13,703 nt of DNA from Alphaproteobacteria bacterium UBA6062 (GTDB lineage: Bacteria > Pseudomonadota > Alphaproteobacteria > Sneathiellales > Sneathiellaceae): the NCBI GenBank assembly GCA_002428885.1, contig DIYE01000120.1, forward strand, positions 1 through 13,703. The letters run 5' to 3'. Under the pieces are notes generated by a model, which saw only the letters and a program-made list of their open reading frames with translations, ran no database searches and was not told the DNA's origin. The translations under genes and the position numbers were made by a program. Shown in pieces: positions 1 to 5,671 of this stretch (its first letter is position 1; each line of letters begins with the position of its first letter).

Positions 1-531
1 GAGGGGGTTTATTTTCAGAAAGCCGTCGGCGGCTTCGATAACATCAAGGGATCCGCGGGTATCCGACTGAAAGCGCTTTCGTCCCGTAATCCAGCCTTTG
101 AAGCCTTCTTTTTGAAGATTCGTCAATGCCTTATCAAGCGGAGCAACTTTGCGGATATCGCAGCATCGATCCGGATCAGTGGTGAAAAGCATGTCATCCG
201 GGTCGAGCCGTTGTAACTGGCCACTGTCCGGACGAACGATTCTAACATCTTCCAGCCCGAGAAGCGCTGTTACCTGCCTTTGATAATGCAAGGTTTCCCC
301 AAACAATCGACGGGTATCGAGGAAAATCACCGGAATTGCCGGATCGACCTGGGCCACCAGGTCCAGAAGCGCAACAGATTCGGCGCCGAATGAAGAGGTC
401 ATCATGATCTGGCCCTGCAGCTCATTCTCCAGCAGGGCTTCCAGAAGCTGACGCCCTTCAAGATGGCCATACAGGCCACGGAGGCTGGCAGCTTCAGACT
501 CGATCGTGCTGACTTCATTTGGAAGGGACAT
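1..531 (-). CDS. cysH: Assimilatory adenylyl/phosphoadenylyl-sulfate reductase, 3' end cut off by window edge
   Basis: This enzyme reduces APS or PAPS to sulfite in cytoplasmic sulfate assimilation. Reading from the ATG at 531 gives 177 codons open to the window edge. Residues 46-52 read SSFGAES, the PP-loop motif of the family, and residues 70-81 hold the LDT...LF.ETL motif. Residues 123-124 are a Cys-Cys pair followed by DIRK..PL. In this family that pair, with a later CxxC beyond the window, binds a [4Fe-4S] cluster and marks APS-reducing, thioredoxin-dependent enzymes; the E. coli PAPS enzyme lacks it. A GRKRFQ-type segment further on matches the substrate-binding arginine region. An AGGA about 11 nt before the ATG is a weak ribosome site. 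Substrate choice (APS or PAPS) is inferred. The gene diverges from the nuclease-fold gene across an AT-rich spacer. Confidence 0.93.
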   Translation of the reverse strand, partial: MSLPNEVSTIESEAASLRGLYGHLEGRQLLEALLENELQGQIMMTSSFGAESVALLDLVAQVDPAIPVIFLDTRRLFGETLHYQRQVTALLGLEDVRIVRPDSGQLQRLDPDDMLFTTDPDRCCDIRKVAPLDKALTNLQKEGFKGWITGRKRFQSDTRGSLDVIEAADGFLKINPL

Positions 532-561
532 GAGGGATATCCTGAAATTTCTATTTTCATG

Positions 562-590
562 ATAATTATGGAAATAAATTAAAATATCAA
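562..590 (-). promoter_or_regulatory. Candidate promoter for cysH
   Basis: On the minus strand, TTGATA (590-585) is followed after 17 nt by AATTAT (567-562), about 30 nt before the cysH start. The match to the housekeeping consensus is fair (5/6 and 4/6). The whole 540-630 stretch is AT-rich, so chance matches are likely. Confidence 0.35.
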
Positions 591-649
591 TGAATAATGT
601 ATAAAAAATAATACAACAAATATATAGTGTGAAATATCTTAGCAAGAGA

Positions 650-678
650 TTGAAAAATCTCCATAAGGCGGATATTTT
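650..678 (+). promoter_or_regulatory. Candidate promoter for the nuclease-fold gene
   Basis: TTGAAA (650-655), a 17-nt spacer and TATTTT (673-678) form a plausible housekeeping promoter. Transcription would begin near 685, just ahead of the GGGGGA ribosome site (697-702) and the ATG at 707. This placement supports the 707 start over the upstream in-frame GTG at 629. Confidence 0.45.
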
Positions 679-696
679 TCTTGCTAATCTACTTTT

Positions 697-702
697 GGGG
701 GA
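697..702 (+). promoter_or_regulatory. Ribosome binding site deciding the start at 707
   Basis: GGGGGA ends 4 nt before the ATG at 707. The alternative GTG at 629 has only AT-rich sequence before it and would put a charged stretch ahead of the signal peptide. Confidence 0.6.
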
Positions 703-706
703 TTTT

Positions 707-1453
707 ATGTTTGTCCGGTCTTTGATGCTGGTTATCGGGCTTGGGAGTATGGCGCCCGGAGATGCCTGTGCCGCAGAGACTGTTAAGCGAACAATGATTG
801 TGGAAAACGCGGAAGAATGGGGATTGTCTTTGAATACAGGACAGGTGATATCCCTTGAGGGATTACACTGGATTAGCCCAGGCGATCATTGGCAGAGTCT
901 CAGGGGGCTGCAAGTAAGTTTAGAAAAGAGCGATTTTGAGAAAATCGGGACAGATCGGAATCGATATGGCGATCTTCTGGGAAAGATCATGGTTGAACCG
1001 TTTGGCTGGGTTCAGGAATACTGGATAAAAAAGGGGCTCGCTGTGTTTAGCGGGATTGGACCGTATCCGATAAAACTCCGGAAAGCCCTTTTGGCCGGGG
1101 AGAAACAGGCAAGAACCAAGCGTCTCGGGGCCTGGAAAAGATTTACTGTTCTTAAAGCTGATAACCCGGCCTACTTATTGAAAATGCAAGGCTTTCGAGT
1201 TGTTGAAGGACAGATAAAAAATGTCCGGAAATTCGGTGGGACGACTTATCTGAATTTTGGGGCCGACTGGAAAAGCGACTTTACGGTTGCGATTTCCTCT
1301 ACTGAGCGCAGGAATTTCAAAAAACTGGACTGGAAATTAAAGGATCTGGATAATAAATGGATAAGGATACGGGGCGTTATCAGATCTTATAACGGCCCCT
1401 TTATGGAGCTTTTTTTTCCGGAGCAGATCGAGTTTCCGGATGAGAATTTATAG
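707..1453 (+). CDS. Exported staphylococcal-nuclease-fold (thermonuclease-like) protein, probably catalytically degenerate
   Basis: The product has 248 residues from the ATG at 707. A hydrophobic start (residues 2-16) and a small-residue ACAAE site near 20-24 suggest a signal peptide and export. Residues about 30-145 resemble the SNase fold: TDRNRYGDLLGKI (82-94), then WVQEYWIKKGLAVF and a basic helix ending in RLGAWKRF. The SNase active site needs two Arg and a Glu. Here the 'YGR' Arg position is Asp (D89), and the segment matching the first Arg/Glu loop shows neither clearly, so I infer little or no nuclease activity. The last ~80 residues (EGQIKNV...YLNFG.DW..DFTV... to PEQIEF) look like the small beta-rich domain seen after such nuclease domains in other alphaproteobacteria. 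The gene is AT-richer than its neighbours. The M48 protease gene follows after 15 nt, probably in one transcript. Confidence 0.8.
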   Translation: MFVRSLMLVIGLGSMAPGDACAAETVKRTMIVENAEEWGLSLNTGQVISLEGLHWISPGDHWQSLRGLQVSLEKSDFEKIGTDRNRYGDLLGKIMVEPFGWVQEYWIKKGLAVFSGIGPYPIKLRKALLAGEKQARTKRLGAWKRFTVLKADNPAYLLKMQGFRVVEGQIKNVRKFGGTTYLNFGADWKSDFTVAISSTERRNFKKLDWKLKDLDNKWIRIRGVIRSYNGPFMELFFPEQIEFPDENL

Positions 1454-1468
1454 TCGGGAGCGCACATC

Positions 1469-2980
1469 ATGGCGAAGATAGGGTCGGGTATAACCAGGCT
1501 GCTGGGTAAATGGGCTTTGGTGCCCGCTTGCGCTGCCGGATTGTTCTTGGCGCCGGTGAACCTTTCGGCCGAGGAAGCACAGGTCGCCGATCTGTTTTCC
1601 ATTTTCGAACCCAAGGATGATGCAAAGATCGGCAAGCAGCAGCATCCGCGGATTGTTGCCCAATATGGCGGCGAATATGTACGTGAAGGTCTCAACGACT
1701 ATATTCTGGATATTGTCCTCAGGATTGTTGCGGTCACCGAGCAGAAAGATCAGCCCTGGAGAGTAACGGTTTTAAACAGTCCGATCGTAAATGCTTTTGC
1801 TCTGCCGGGAGGCTATGTTTATGTCACGAGAGGACTTCTGGCCCTTGCCAATAATGAAGCGGAAGTTGCCGGCGTGCTGGCTCATGAAGTCGGCCATGTT
1901 ATTGCCCGGCATGGTGCACAGAGGCAGGGCCGTGCGACCGGTATAGGCCTTCTGGGGGCGATTGCCGGTATTCTGACGCAAAGCGGGGATGTTTTTCGTC
2001 TCGGACAGCAGTTGGGCGGTGCGTATATCGCCGGATATTCCAGGGACCAGGAATATGAAGCGGATCAGCTGGGTGTGAAATATCTGGGGCTTGCCGGTTA
2101 TCCGCGGGAAGCTATGGCGGATTTTCTGGCGCGCATGGATGCTCATTCCAAATATGCGGCCAAGCTGGCCGGCAAGGACGGGGCATCAGGGCAGTTCGAT
2201 TTTTTTGCTTCTCACCCGCAGACCGATGATCGGATCGCCAAAGCCAACGCCTCTGCCCGGCGCAATAAAGATGATCTGGACCGACAATATGGTCGGGAGA
2301 TCTATCTTCAGAAAATCGATGGTATGCTCTATGGCGACGACATCCGGGAAGGGGTTATCCGGGGGCGCTGGTTCCTGCATCCAGACATGCGGTTCAAATT
2401 CCAGGCGCCCAAGGGCTACCAGCTGATCAATTCGACCCGCGCGGTCTATGCCATGAACGGTAAGGGAGGCCGCATGATCTTTGATATGGATGTCAAAGGA
2501 TTACGGGGGCTATCCACAGAACAGTATATTCGGAAGGTCTGGCTTCAGAAAGTCAAAGTGGGAACCGTCGATACCTTCCAGGTAGGCGGGGCGCAAGCTT
2601 CCAGGACCCGCTTTGTCGTCAACAGGAATAATAAGCAGCTCTATGTAACGGGGGTTGTGATTAACTTCGGTTACGATCGGGTTGTACGTTTTGCCTACGA
2701 AAATAAGACGTCCAGCCCTGCGCTGGAAGAAGGTTATGCCGAAAGTTACAGCAGTTTCGTGCCGTTACAATATGAAGAAGCCGCCGGAATCAAACCTGTC
2801 CGCCTGGTTACGAGAACCGTGGCGCACGGAGAGGATCTGCAGGATCTGTATGCCGGCATGGCGGAAGTCGGGCCGGAGAAAGATCTGTTCATTCTCCTAA
2901 ATCCTAATTTTAAGGACAAAAACCCCGTTGCTGGTCAAGAGTATAAGTTTCTGGAATACGGATCCGGCGGGAACGGTTGA
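1469..2980 (+). CDS. Exported M48-family zinc metalloprotease (BepA/LoiP-like)
   Basis: The product has 503 residues. A basic N-terminus and hydrophobic stretch (about 11-30) ending near LSAEE suggest a signal peptide, so it should act in the periplasm or at the outer membrane. The M48 catalytic core is complete: HEVGH at 139-143 (two zinc ligands and the catalytic Glu) and EYEAD at 195-199, where E195 is the expected third ligand. The motif SHPQTDDRI, typical after the catalytic helices in BepA-like proteases, lies near residue 250. Relatives degrade misfolded or stalled outer-membrane proteins. The C-terminal half (about 285-503) is not the TPR domain of BepA. It contains a segment GRWFLHPDMRF.F..P.GY and ends in LLNPN...AGQEYKF, which may be a worn LysM-like tail. 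A GGGAG ribosome site precedes the ATG. The gene converges on the phosphoesterase-fold gene with 6 nt between stops. Confidence 0.92.
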   Translation: MAKIGSGITRLLGKWALVPACAAGLFLAPVNLSAEEAQVADLFSIFEPKDDAKIGKQQHPRIVAQYGGEYVREGLNDYILDIVLRIVAVTEQKDQPWRVTVLNSPIVNAFALPGGYVYVTRGLLALANNEAEVAGVLAHEVGHVIARHGAQRQGRATGIGLLGAIAGILTQSGDVFRLGQQLGGAYIAGYSRDQEYEADQLGVKYLGLAGYPREAMADFLARMDAHSKYAAKLAGKDGASGQFDFFASHPQTDDRIAKANASARRNKDDLDRQYGREIYLQKIDGMLYGDDIREGVIRGRWFLHPDMRFKFQAPKGYQLINSTRAVYAMNGKGGRMIFDMDVKGLRGLSTEQYIRKVWLQKVKVGTVDTFQVGGAQASRTRFVVNRNNKQLYVTGVVINFGYDRVVRFAYENKTSSPALEEGYAESYSSFVPLQYEEAAGIKPVRLVTRTVAHGEDLQDLYAGMAEVGPEKDLFILLNPNFKDKNPVAGQEYKFLEYGSGGNG

Positions 2981-2986
2981 GTAACG

Positions 2987-3799
2987 CTAATCAGAGCTGA
3001 TCAAATCGTCTATTTCGCCGTCCAGTGTGAAGCAGGCAGAGGTCAATGGACCATCAAACCCGCACCCGCTGTCCAGGGAAACAGTAAAGTCGGTTTCTGT
3101 GACCCCTTCATGGGACCTGTCAAATCCCCGAATGACCTTGCGAAAACCTGAATAGGATTTCGAAATCTGGTCGAAATAACCGCTGCCCCACCAGAAGGTA
3201 TCTGTCTGTTCGGTGACCGGGCGACTGGGATCAATACCGGCATGCACAAACAGGAGCTCGCCGTTCATGGTATAAGCGGCCCGCCGCAGGGAAATGAGGA
3301 TATCATTGTGACCGGGATAGCTCTGAATTCTGTCCCTGAGCCGGCCTGTCCAGCGGGTTGTCGCAAGAATCCCTTCCCGGAAATAGGCACGAGCCTCCTG
3401 CTCGCTTTCCCCGTACGCTTCCAGGGTCTTTGCGATCCCGTGCTCAACCATCCAGTCGAAGACATTGGAGGGTTCTGTTGCCAGTTGAATTTGCAGCAGC
3501 TTGCGCCACATCTCTTCCTGGGCGCCTCTCAGATAAACAATGTCTTCCGGCATCATGCCAGGCAGGCATAACCGGTCGATGCGAAACCGCAGCATTTCAT
3601 TGAGAACGCCTTTGATATCGTCTCCCCGGCCGAGATAATTACCGAGATAGACGATCCGGTCACCATGCTGCCAGCGGGCCGACATGATGTCATGCAGTTG
3701 CTTCAGTCGCTCGGCTTCGCCATGGATACAGGAGACGGCCCAAACCCTGCCCGCATAAGACAGGCATCCGAATTTTTCACTATGCTGATTCGCTTTCAT
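2987..3799 (-). CDS. Calcineurin-like metallophosphoesterase-fold protein, probable pseudoenzyme
   Basis: The product has 270 residues and no signal peptide. The layout follows the PPP-type phosphoesterases (serine/threonine phosphatases and Ap4A hydrolases), but most metal ligands are replaced. The DxH motif reads CIH (C24, H26 kept). The GDxxDRG motif reads GNYLGRG (N54, G57 in place of the two Asp). The GNHE motif reads GAQE (A93, Q94). The later GH motif reads GF (F226). The FVHAG histidine is kept (H186). Surrounding hydrophobic strands and the C-terminal LDSGCGFDGPL segment, matching the usual LDTG...GG.L, are intact, so the fold is probably preserved and catalysis lost or changed. The reading frame is clean, which argues against a decaying gene. 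No Shine-Dalgarno is evident; a perfect 8-bp inverted repeat sits 3 nt upstream of the start. The true substrate or partner is unknown. Confidence 0.82.
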   Translation of the reverse strand: MKANQHSEKFGCLSYAGRVWAVSCIHGEAERLKQLHDIMSARWQHGDRIVYLGNYLGRGDDIKGVLNEMLRFRIDRLCLPGMMPEDIVYLRGAQEEMWRKLLQIQLATEPSNVFDWMVEHGIAKTLEAYGESEQEARAYFREGILATTRWTGRLRDRIQSYPGHNDILISLRRAAYTMNGELLFVHAGIDPSRPVTEQTDTFWWGSGYFDQISKSYSGFRKVIRGFDRSHEGVTETDFTVSLDSGCGFDGPLTSACFTLDGEIDDLISSD

Positions 3800-3802
3800 C
3801 GG

Positions 3803-3826
3803 GAATCAGAATGAATCGTCTGATTC
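3803..3826 (-). repeat. Perfect 8-bp inverted repeat just before the phosphoesterase-fold gene
   Basis: GAATCAGA (3803-3810) and TCTGATTC (3819-3826) are exact inverted copies around an 8-nt centre. The repeat begins 4 nt from the start codon on the minus strand. It could be a repressor site or an mRNA hairpin covering the ribosome-binding region. Confidence 0.6.
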
Positions 3827-3864
3827 GATTAAGCAACCCCCGGAATGGAATTAATATAAAATTA

Positions 3865-3895
3865 ACGAAAAAAGCCCGGAACCGGTCCGGGCTTT
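3865..3895 (-). terminator. Intrinsic terminator of carD
   Basis: AAAGCCCGG (3871-3879) pairs with CCGGGCTTT (3887-3895) around a 7-nt loop. On the minus strand the hairpin is followed by a run of six T. It lies 25 nt after the carD stop and before the phosphoesterase-fold gene, so carD and that gene are separate units. Confidence 0.9.
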
Positions 3896-3919
3896 AACCG
3901 CTTTTCCTGGCAAGACCGG

Positions 3920-4417
3920 TCAGGCAGCCTGCAGGACTTTCTGTACTTTCTCCGTCGCGACATCGGCTTCGATTTTCTCGACAACAGCCAACTCGCGGGA
4001 CAGGCGCTCAAGAGCGGCCTCATAAATCTGGCGCTCACTGTAGGACTGATCCGGCTGATCTTCATTGCGATGCAGATCCCGAACGACCTCTGCGATCTGT
4101 ATGGGGTCACCGGAATTAATTTTGGCTTCATATTCCTGGGCGCGCCGGCTCCACATGGTGCGCTTGATCCGCGCCCGGCCTTTGAGGGTATCGAGAGCCG
4201 ATTTCATCTTTTTCGGAGAAGAAAGAGGCCGCATGCCGACATTCTTGGCTTTAGCGATCGGGACACGCAGAGTCATTTTCTCGTGGGAGAAATCAACAAC
4301 ATATAACTGAAGTGTCATGCCGGAAATTTCCTGCTCCTCAATGCTGACAACCTGCCCCACCCCATGTGTCGGGTAAACGATATGGTCAAGCGGTGCGAAT
4401 TCCAACTCTTTAGTCAT
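3920..4417 (-). CDS. carD: CarD/CdnL-family RNA polymerase-binding transcription regulator
   Basis: The product has 165 residues, a usual length for the family. The N-terminal part (about 7-68) is the CarD/TRCF RNA polymerase-interacting domain, with the signature VYPTHGVGQV (14-23) and a later MTLRVPI.KA..VG.R segment. The rest is helical and charged, as expected for the DNA-contacting C-terminal domain, and includes a conserved tryptophan in TMWSRR. CarD proteins bind the polymerase beta subunit and steady open promoter complexes, especially at rRNA and growth genes. An AGAAGGA ribosome site lies 6 nt before the ATG. It follows fdxA on the same strand after 268 nt of structured sequence and is closed by an intrinsic terminator downstream. 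The symbol cdnL would be equally suitable. Confidence 0.93.
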   Translation of the reverse strand: MTKELEFAPLDHIVYPTHGVGQVVSIEEQEISGMTLQLYVVDFSHEKMTLRVPIAKAKNVGMRPLSSPKKMKSALDTLKGRARIKRTMWSRRAQEYEAKINSGDPIQIAEVVRDLHRNEDQPDQSYSERQIYEAALERLSRELAVVEKIEADVATEKVQKVLQAA

Positions 4418-4458
4418 TCAAATCCTTCTCTCATCCATGGAACAATCCAAAGTGGCGC

Positions 4459-4487
4459 AAAAAAAGAGCAGCCGCAAAAGGCGCTGC
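4459..4487 (-). terminator. Terminator-like hairpin in the carD leader
   Basis: On the minus strand, GCAGC (4487-4483) pairs with GCTGC (4472-4468), with two more pairs possible across a bulge, followed by TC and seven T (4465-4459). It lies 40 nt before the carD start and about 200 nt after the fdxA stop. It may end fdxA transcripts, end a small RNA, or attenuate carD. Confidence 0.5.
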
Positions 4488-4507
4488 AATATCTGCCAGT
4501 TCCATCC

Positions 4508-4537
4508 AACAGACGGCGAACCGTCAAAATGTCTGTT
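4508..4537 (-). repeat. Nested inverted repeats in the carD leader
   Basis: AACAGAC (4508-4514) and GTCTGTT (4531-4537) are exact 7-bp inverted copies. GACGG (4512-4516) and CCGTC (4521-4525) form a second, overlapping hairpin with a TTCG loop on the minus strand. The two cannot fully form together, so they could act as alternative folds. A further AGAGAA/TTCTCT repeat with a 4-nt loop lies near 4580-4595, and GGGA-GA-TCCC at 4545-4554. Confidence 0.5.
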
Positions 4538-4619
4538 TCGGTCAGGGAGATCCCGAATCTTCAACAGCTATTAGGCCAAGAGAACAAATTCTCTCAGCCG
4601 CTCATAAGAGTGTAACACA

Positions 4620-4647
4620 ATTATCCTAAAATTACTAATCCTGATAA
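4620..4647 (-). promoter_or_regulatory. Weak candidate promoter upstream of carD
   Basis: On the minus strand, a TTTATC hexamer (near 4648-4643) is followed after 17 nt by GATAAT (4625-4620). The -10 is good and the -35 poor. A transcript from here would start near 4612 and give carD a leader of about 195 nt carrying the inverted repeats and terminator-like hairpin. Confidence 0.25.
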
Positions 4648-4673
4648 ACGGGAAGTGTGTAAACAACCCGTTT
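4646..4673 (-). repeat. Inverted repeat after fdxA
   Basis: AAACGGG (4646-4652) and CCCGTTT (4667-4673) form a 7-bp stem with a 14-nt loop starting 13 nt after the fdxA stop. No T run follows on the minus strand, so it is at best a transcript-end stabiliser or weak terminator. Confidence 0.35.
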
Positions 4674-4685
4674 CAGTGGCTTTTC

Positions 4686-5018
4686 TTAGCCTTCACCCGG
4701 TTTGGTGCTCAAGAGTTCAAGCTTACCCTCTTTGCCATTCCATTCTTCCGCATCGGCAGGTGCTTCGCCTTTCTGGGTGATATTAGGCCATTGTTCCGCA
4801 TAATCGCGGTTAATCTCAAGGAAGTTCTCTACGCCGTCCTCCGTATCAGGAAGGATCGCCTCGGCTGGGCATTCGGGTTCACAAACACCGCAGTCGATAC
4901 ATTCATCAGGATGAATAACCAGCATATTCTCACCCTCATAGAAACAATCTACAGGGCAGACCTCCACGCAGTCCATAAATTTGCATTTAATGCAATTTTC
5001 GGTAACAACGTAGGTCAT
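4686..5018 (-). CDS. fdxA: 7Fe-8S ferredoxin (FdxA type)
   Basis: This 110-residue ferredoxin is a small soluble electron carrier. The cysteine pattern is the full 7Fe type: C9, C17 and C50 are the expected [3Fe-4S] ligands, and C21, C40, C43 and C46 the [4Fe-4S] ligands; C12 and C25 are additional cysteines. The N-terminal sequence MTYVVTENCIKCK and the acidic C-terminal extension after residue 60, including a NRDYAEQWPNIT segment, are typical of proteobacterial FdxA. A GGAGAG ribosome site lies close before the ATG. The gene has its own upstream region of about 150 nt with two palindromes, and is followed on the same strand by carD. Redox partners cannot be read from this context. Confidence 0.96.
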   Translation of the reverse strand: MTYVVTENCIKCKFMDCVEVCPVDCFYEGENMLVIHPDECIDCGVCEPECPAEAILPDTEDGVENFLEINRDYAEQWPNITQKGEAPADAEEWNGKEGKLELLSTKPGEG

Positions 5019-5067
5019 ATTTCTCTCCAGCTCTCGGAAATTTTTTAACGCAACTTTTCTATAGATC

Positions 5068-5081
5068 AGGACCGGGGTCCT
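5068..5081. repeat. Palindrome in the fdxA upstream region
   Basis: AGGACC-GG-GGTCCT is a perfect inverted repeat with 6-bp arms, about 50 nt upstream of the fdxA start codon. It would fall in the early transcript if the promoter at 5106-5132 is real. Confidence 0.4.
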
Positions 5082-5095
5082 TACTAAGTGTTCCT

Positions 5096-5132
5096 AATCC
5101 TAGGGATTATCTTCATTATTACAGGAAGACAA
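5096..5132 (-). promoter_or_regulatory. Candidate fdxA promoter with overlapping palindrome
   Basis: On the minus strand TTGTCT (5132-5127) and GATAAT (5111-5106) are 15 nt apart, slightly short. A second palindrome, AATCC-TAG-GGATT (5096-5108), overlaps the -10 and the probable start point, an operator-like position. Confidence 0.35.
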
Positions 5133-5166
5133 GTCCTTAGTTGCGAATAACACCAAGAAATTGGGG

Positions 5167-5622
5167 TTAACTCGGAATGCCAATCGTTTGCATGACGCGC
5201 TTCCTTGCTTTGCCGCTCTCCACGTCACTTACATAGATAAGTCCGCAGATCCGTCTTACAAGATTAGCCTCATAATCACAGATCTCACCATCGGCATAGG
5301 CTATTTCCCAAAGCATTTCGATAACTTGCACCCGATCTTCGATCGGGAAGCTGTCTTTGATGGTACGGGTGAAATAGAGGATCTGGTCCGAGCCTGACTG
5401 AAGTGCTTCAGCTTCCTTGACAAGCGTAGCAGCATCCGTGTCTGAAAGATCGAAATGGCGCTTCAGGATGGCCGAAACGGTTTCCCGTTCGGTATCCGAA
5501 TAGTCTTCGTCAGACAAGGCCGCTTCTATCAGCAGCGCTGCCGTCGCAAGATTCTTGTCGTCCGTTTCCTTGCCGATTGTTTCCGCATCGCCCGCGAAAA
5601 TGGCTTTGAGTTTAGCGATCAC
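5167..5622 (-). CDS. TerB-family (tellurite-resistance B-like) cytoplasmic protein
   Basis: The product has 151 residues from a GTG start at 5622. The start is chosen because AAGGGAGG lies 5 nt upstream; reading further back would run into secA. The whole protein matches the all-helical TerB/DjlA-N fold: a first repeat with AALLIEAALSDED...ERETV near 25-50, and a second with LWEIAYADGEI..YEANLVRRI near 110-135. The acidic residues in both are those that bind metal in TerB-like domains. Despite the family name, single TerB-like genes are seldom shown to give tellurite resistance, and the role here is unknown. It begins 49 nt after the secA stop with no terminator between, so it is probably co-transcribed with secA. 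Confidence 0.85.
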   Translation of the reverse strand: MIAKLKAIFAGDAETIGKETDDKNLATAALLIEAALSDEDYSDTERETVSAILKRHFDLSDTDAATLVKEAEALQSGSDQILYFTRTIKDSFPIEDRVQVIEMLWEIAYADGEICDYEANLVRRICGLIYVSDVESGKARKRVMQTIGIPS

Positions 5623-5635
5623 AGGAACCTCCCTT
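5623..5635 (-). promoter_or_regulatory. Strong ribosome site for the TerB-like gene
   Basis: The minus strand reads AAGGGAGG followed by 5 nt and GTG at 5622. This fixes a GTG start inside a longer frame that is open upstream into secA. Confidence 0.8.
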
Positions 5636-5671
5636 GGAAAACTTGTAAATAGGGATGATGAGGCCGATCCC

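Noticed and set aside
629..706. Longer N-terminus of the nuclease-fold protein from the GTG at 629
   Set aside because: No ribosome site at 629, the extension overlaps a candidate promoter, and the ATG at 707 has GGGGGA upstream and begins directly with a signal peptide.
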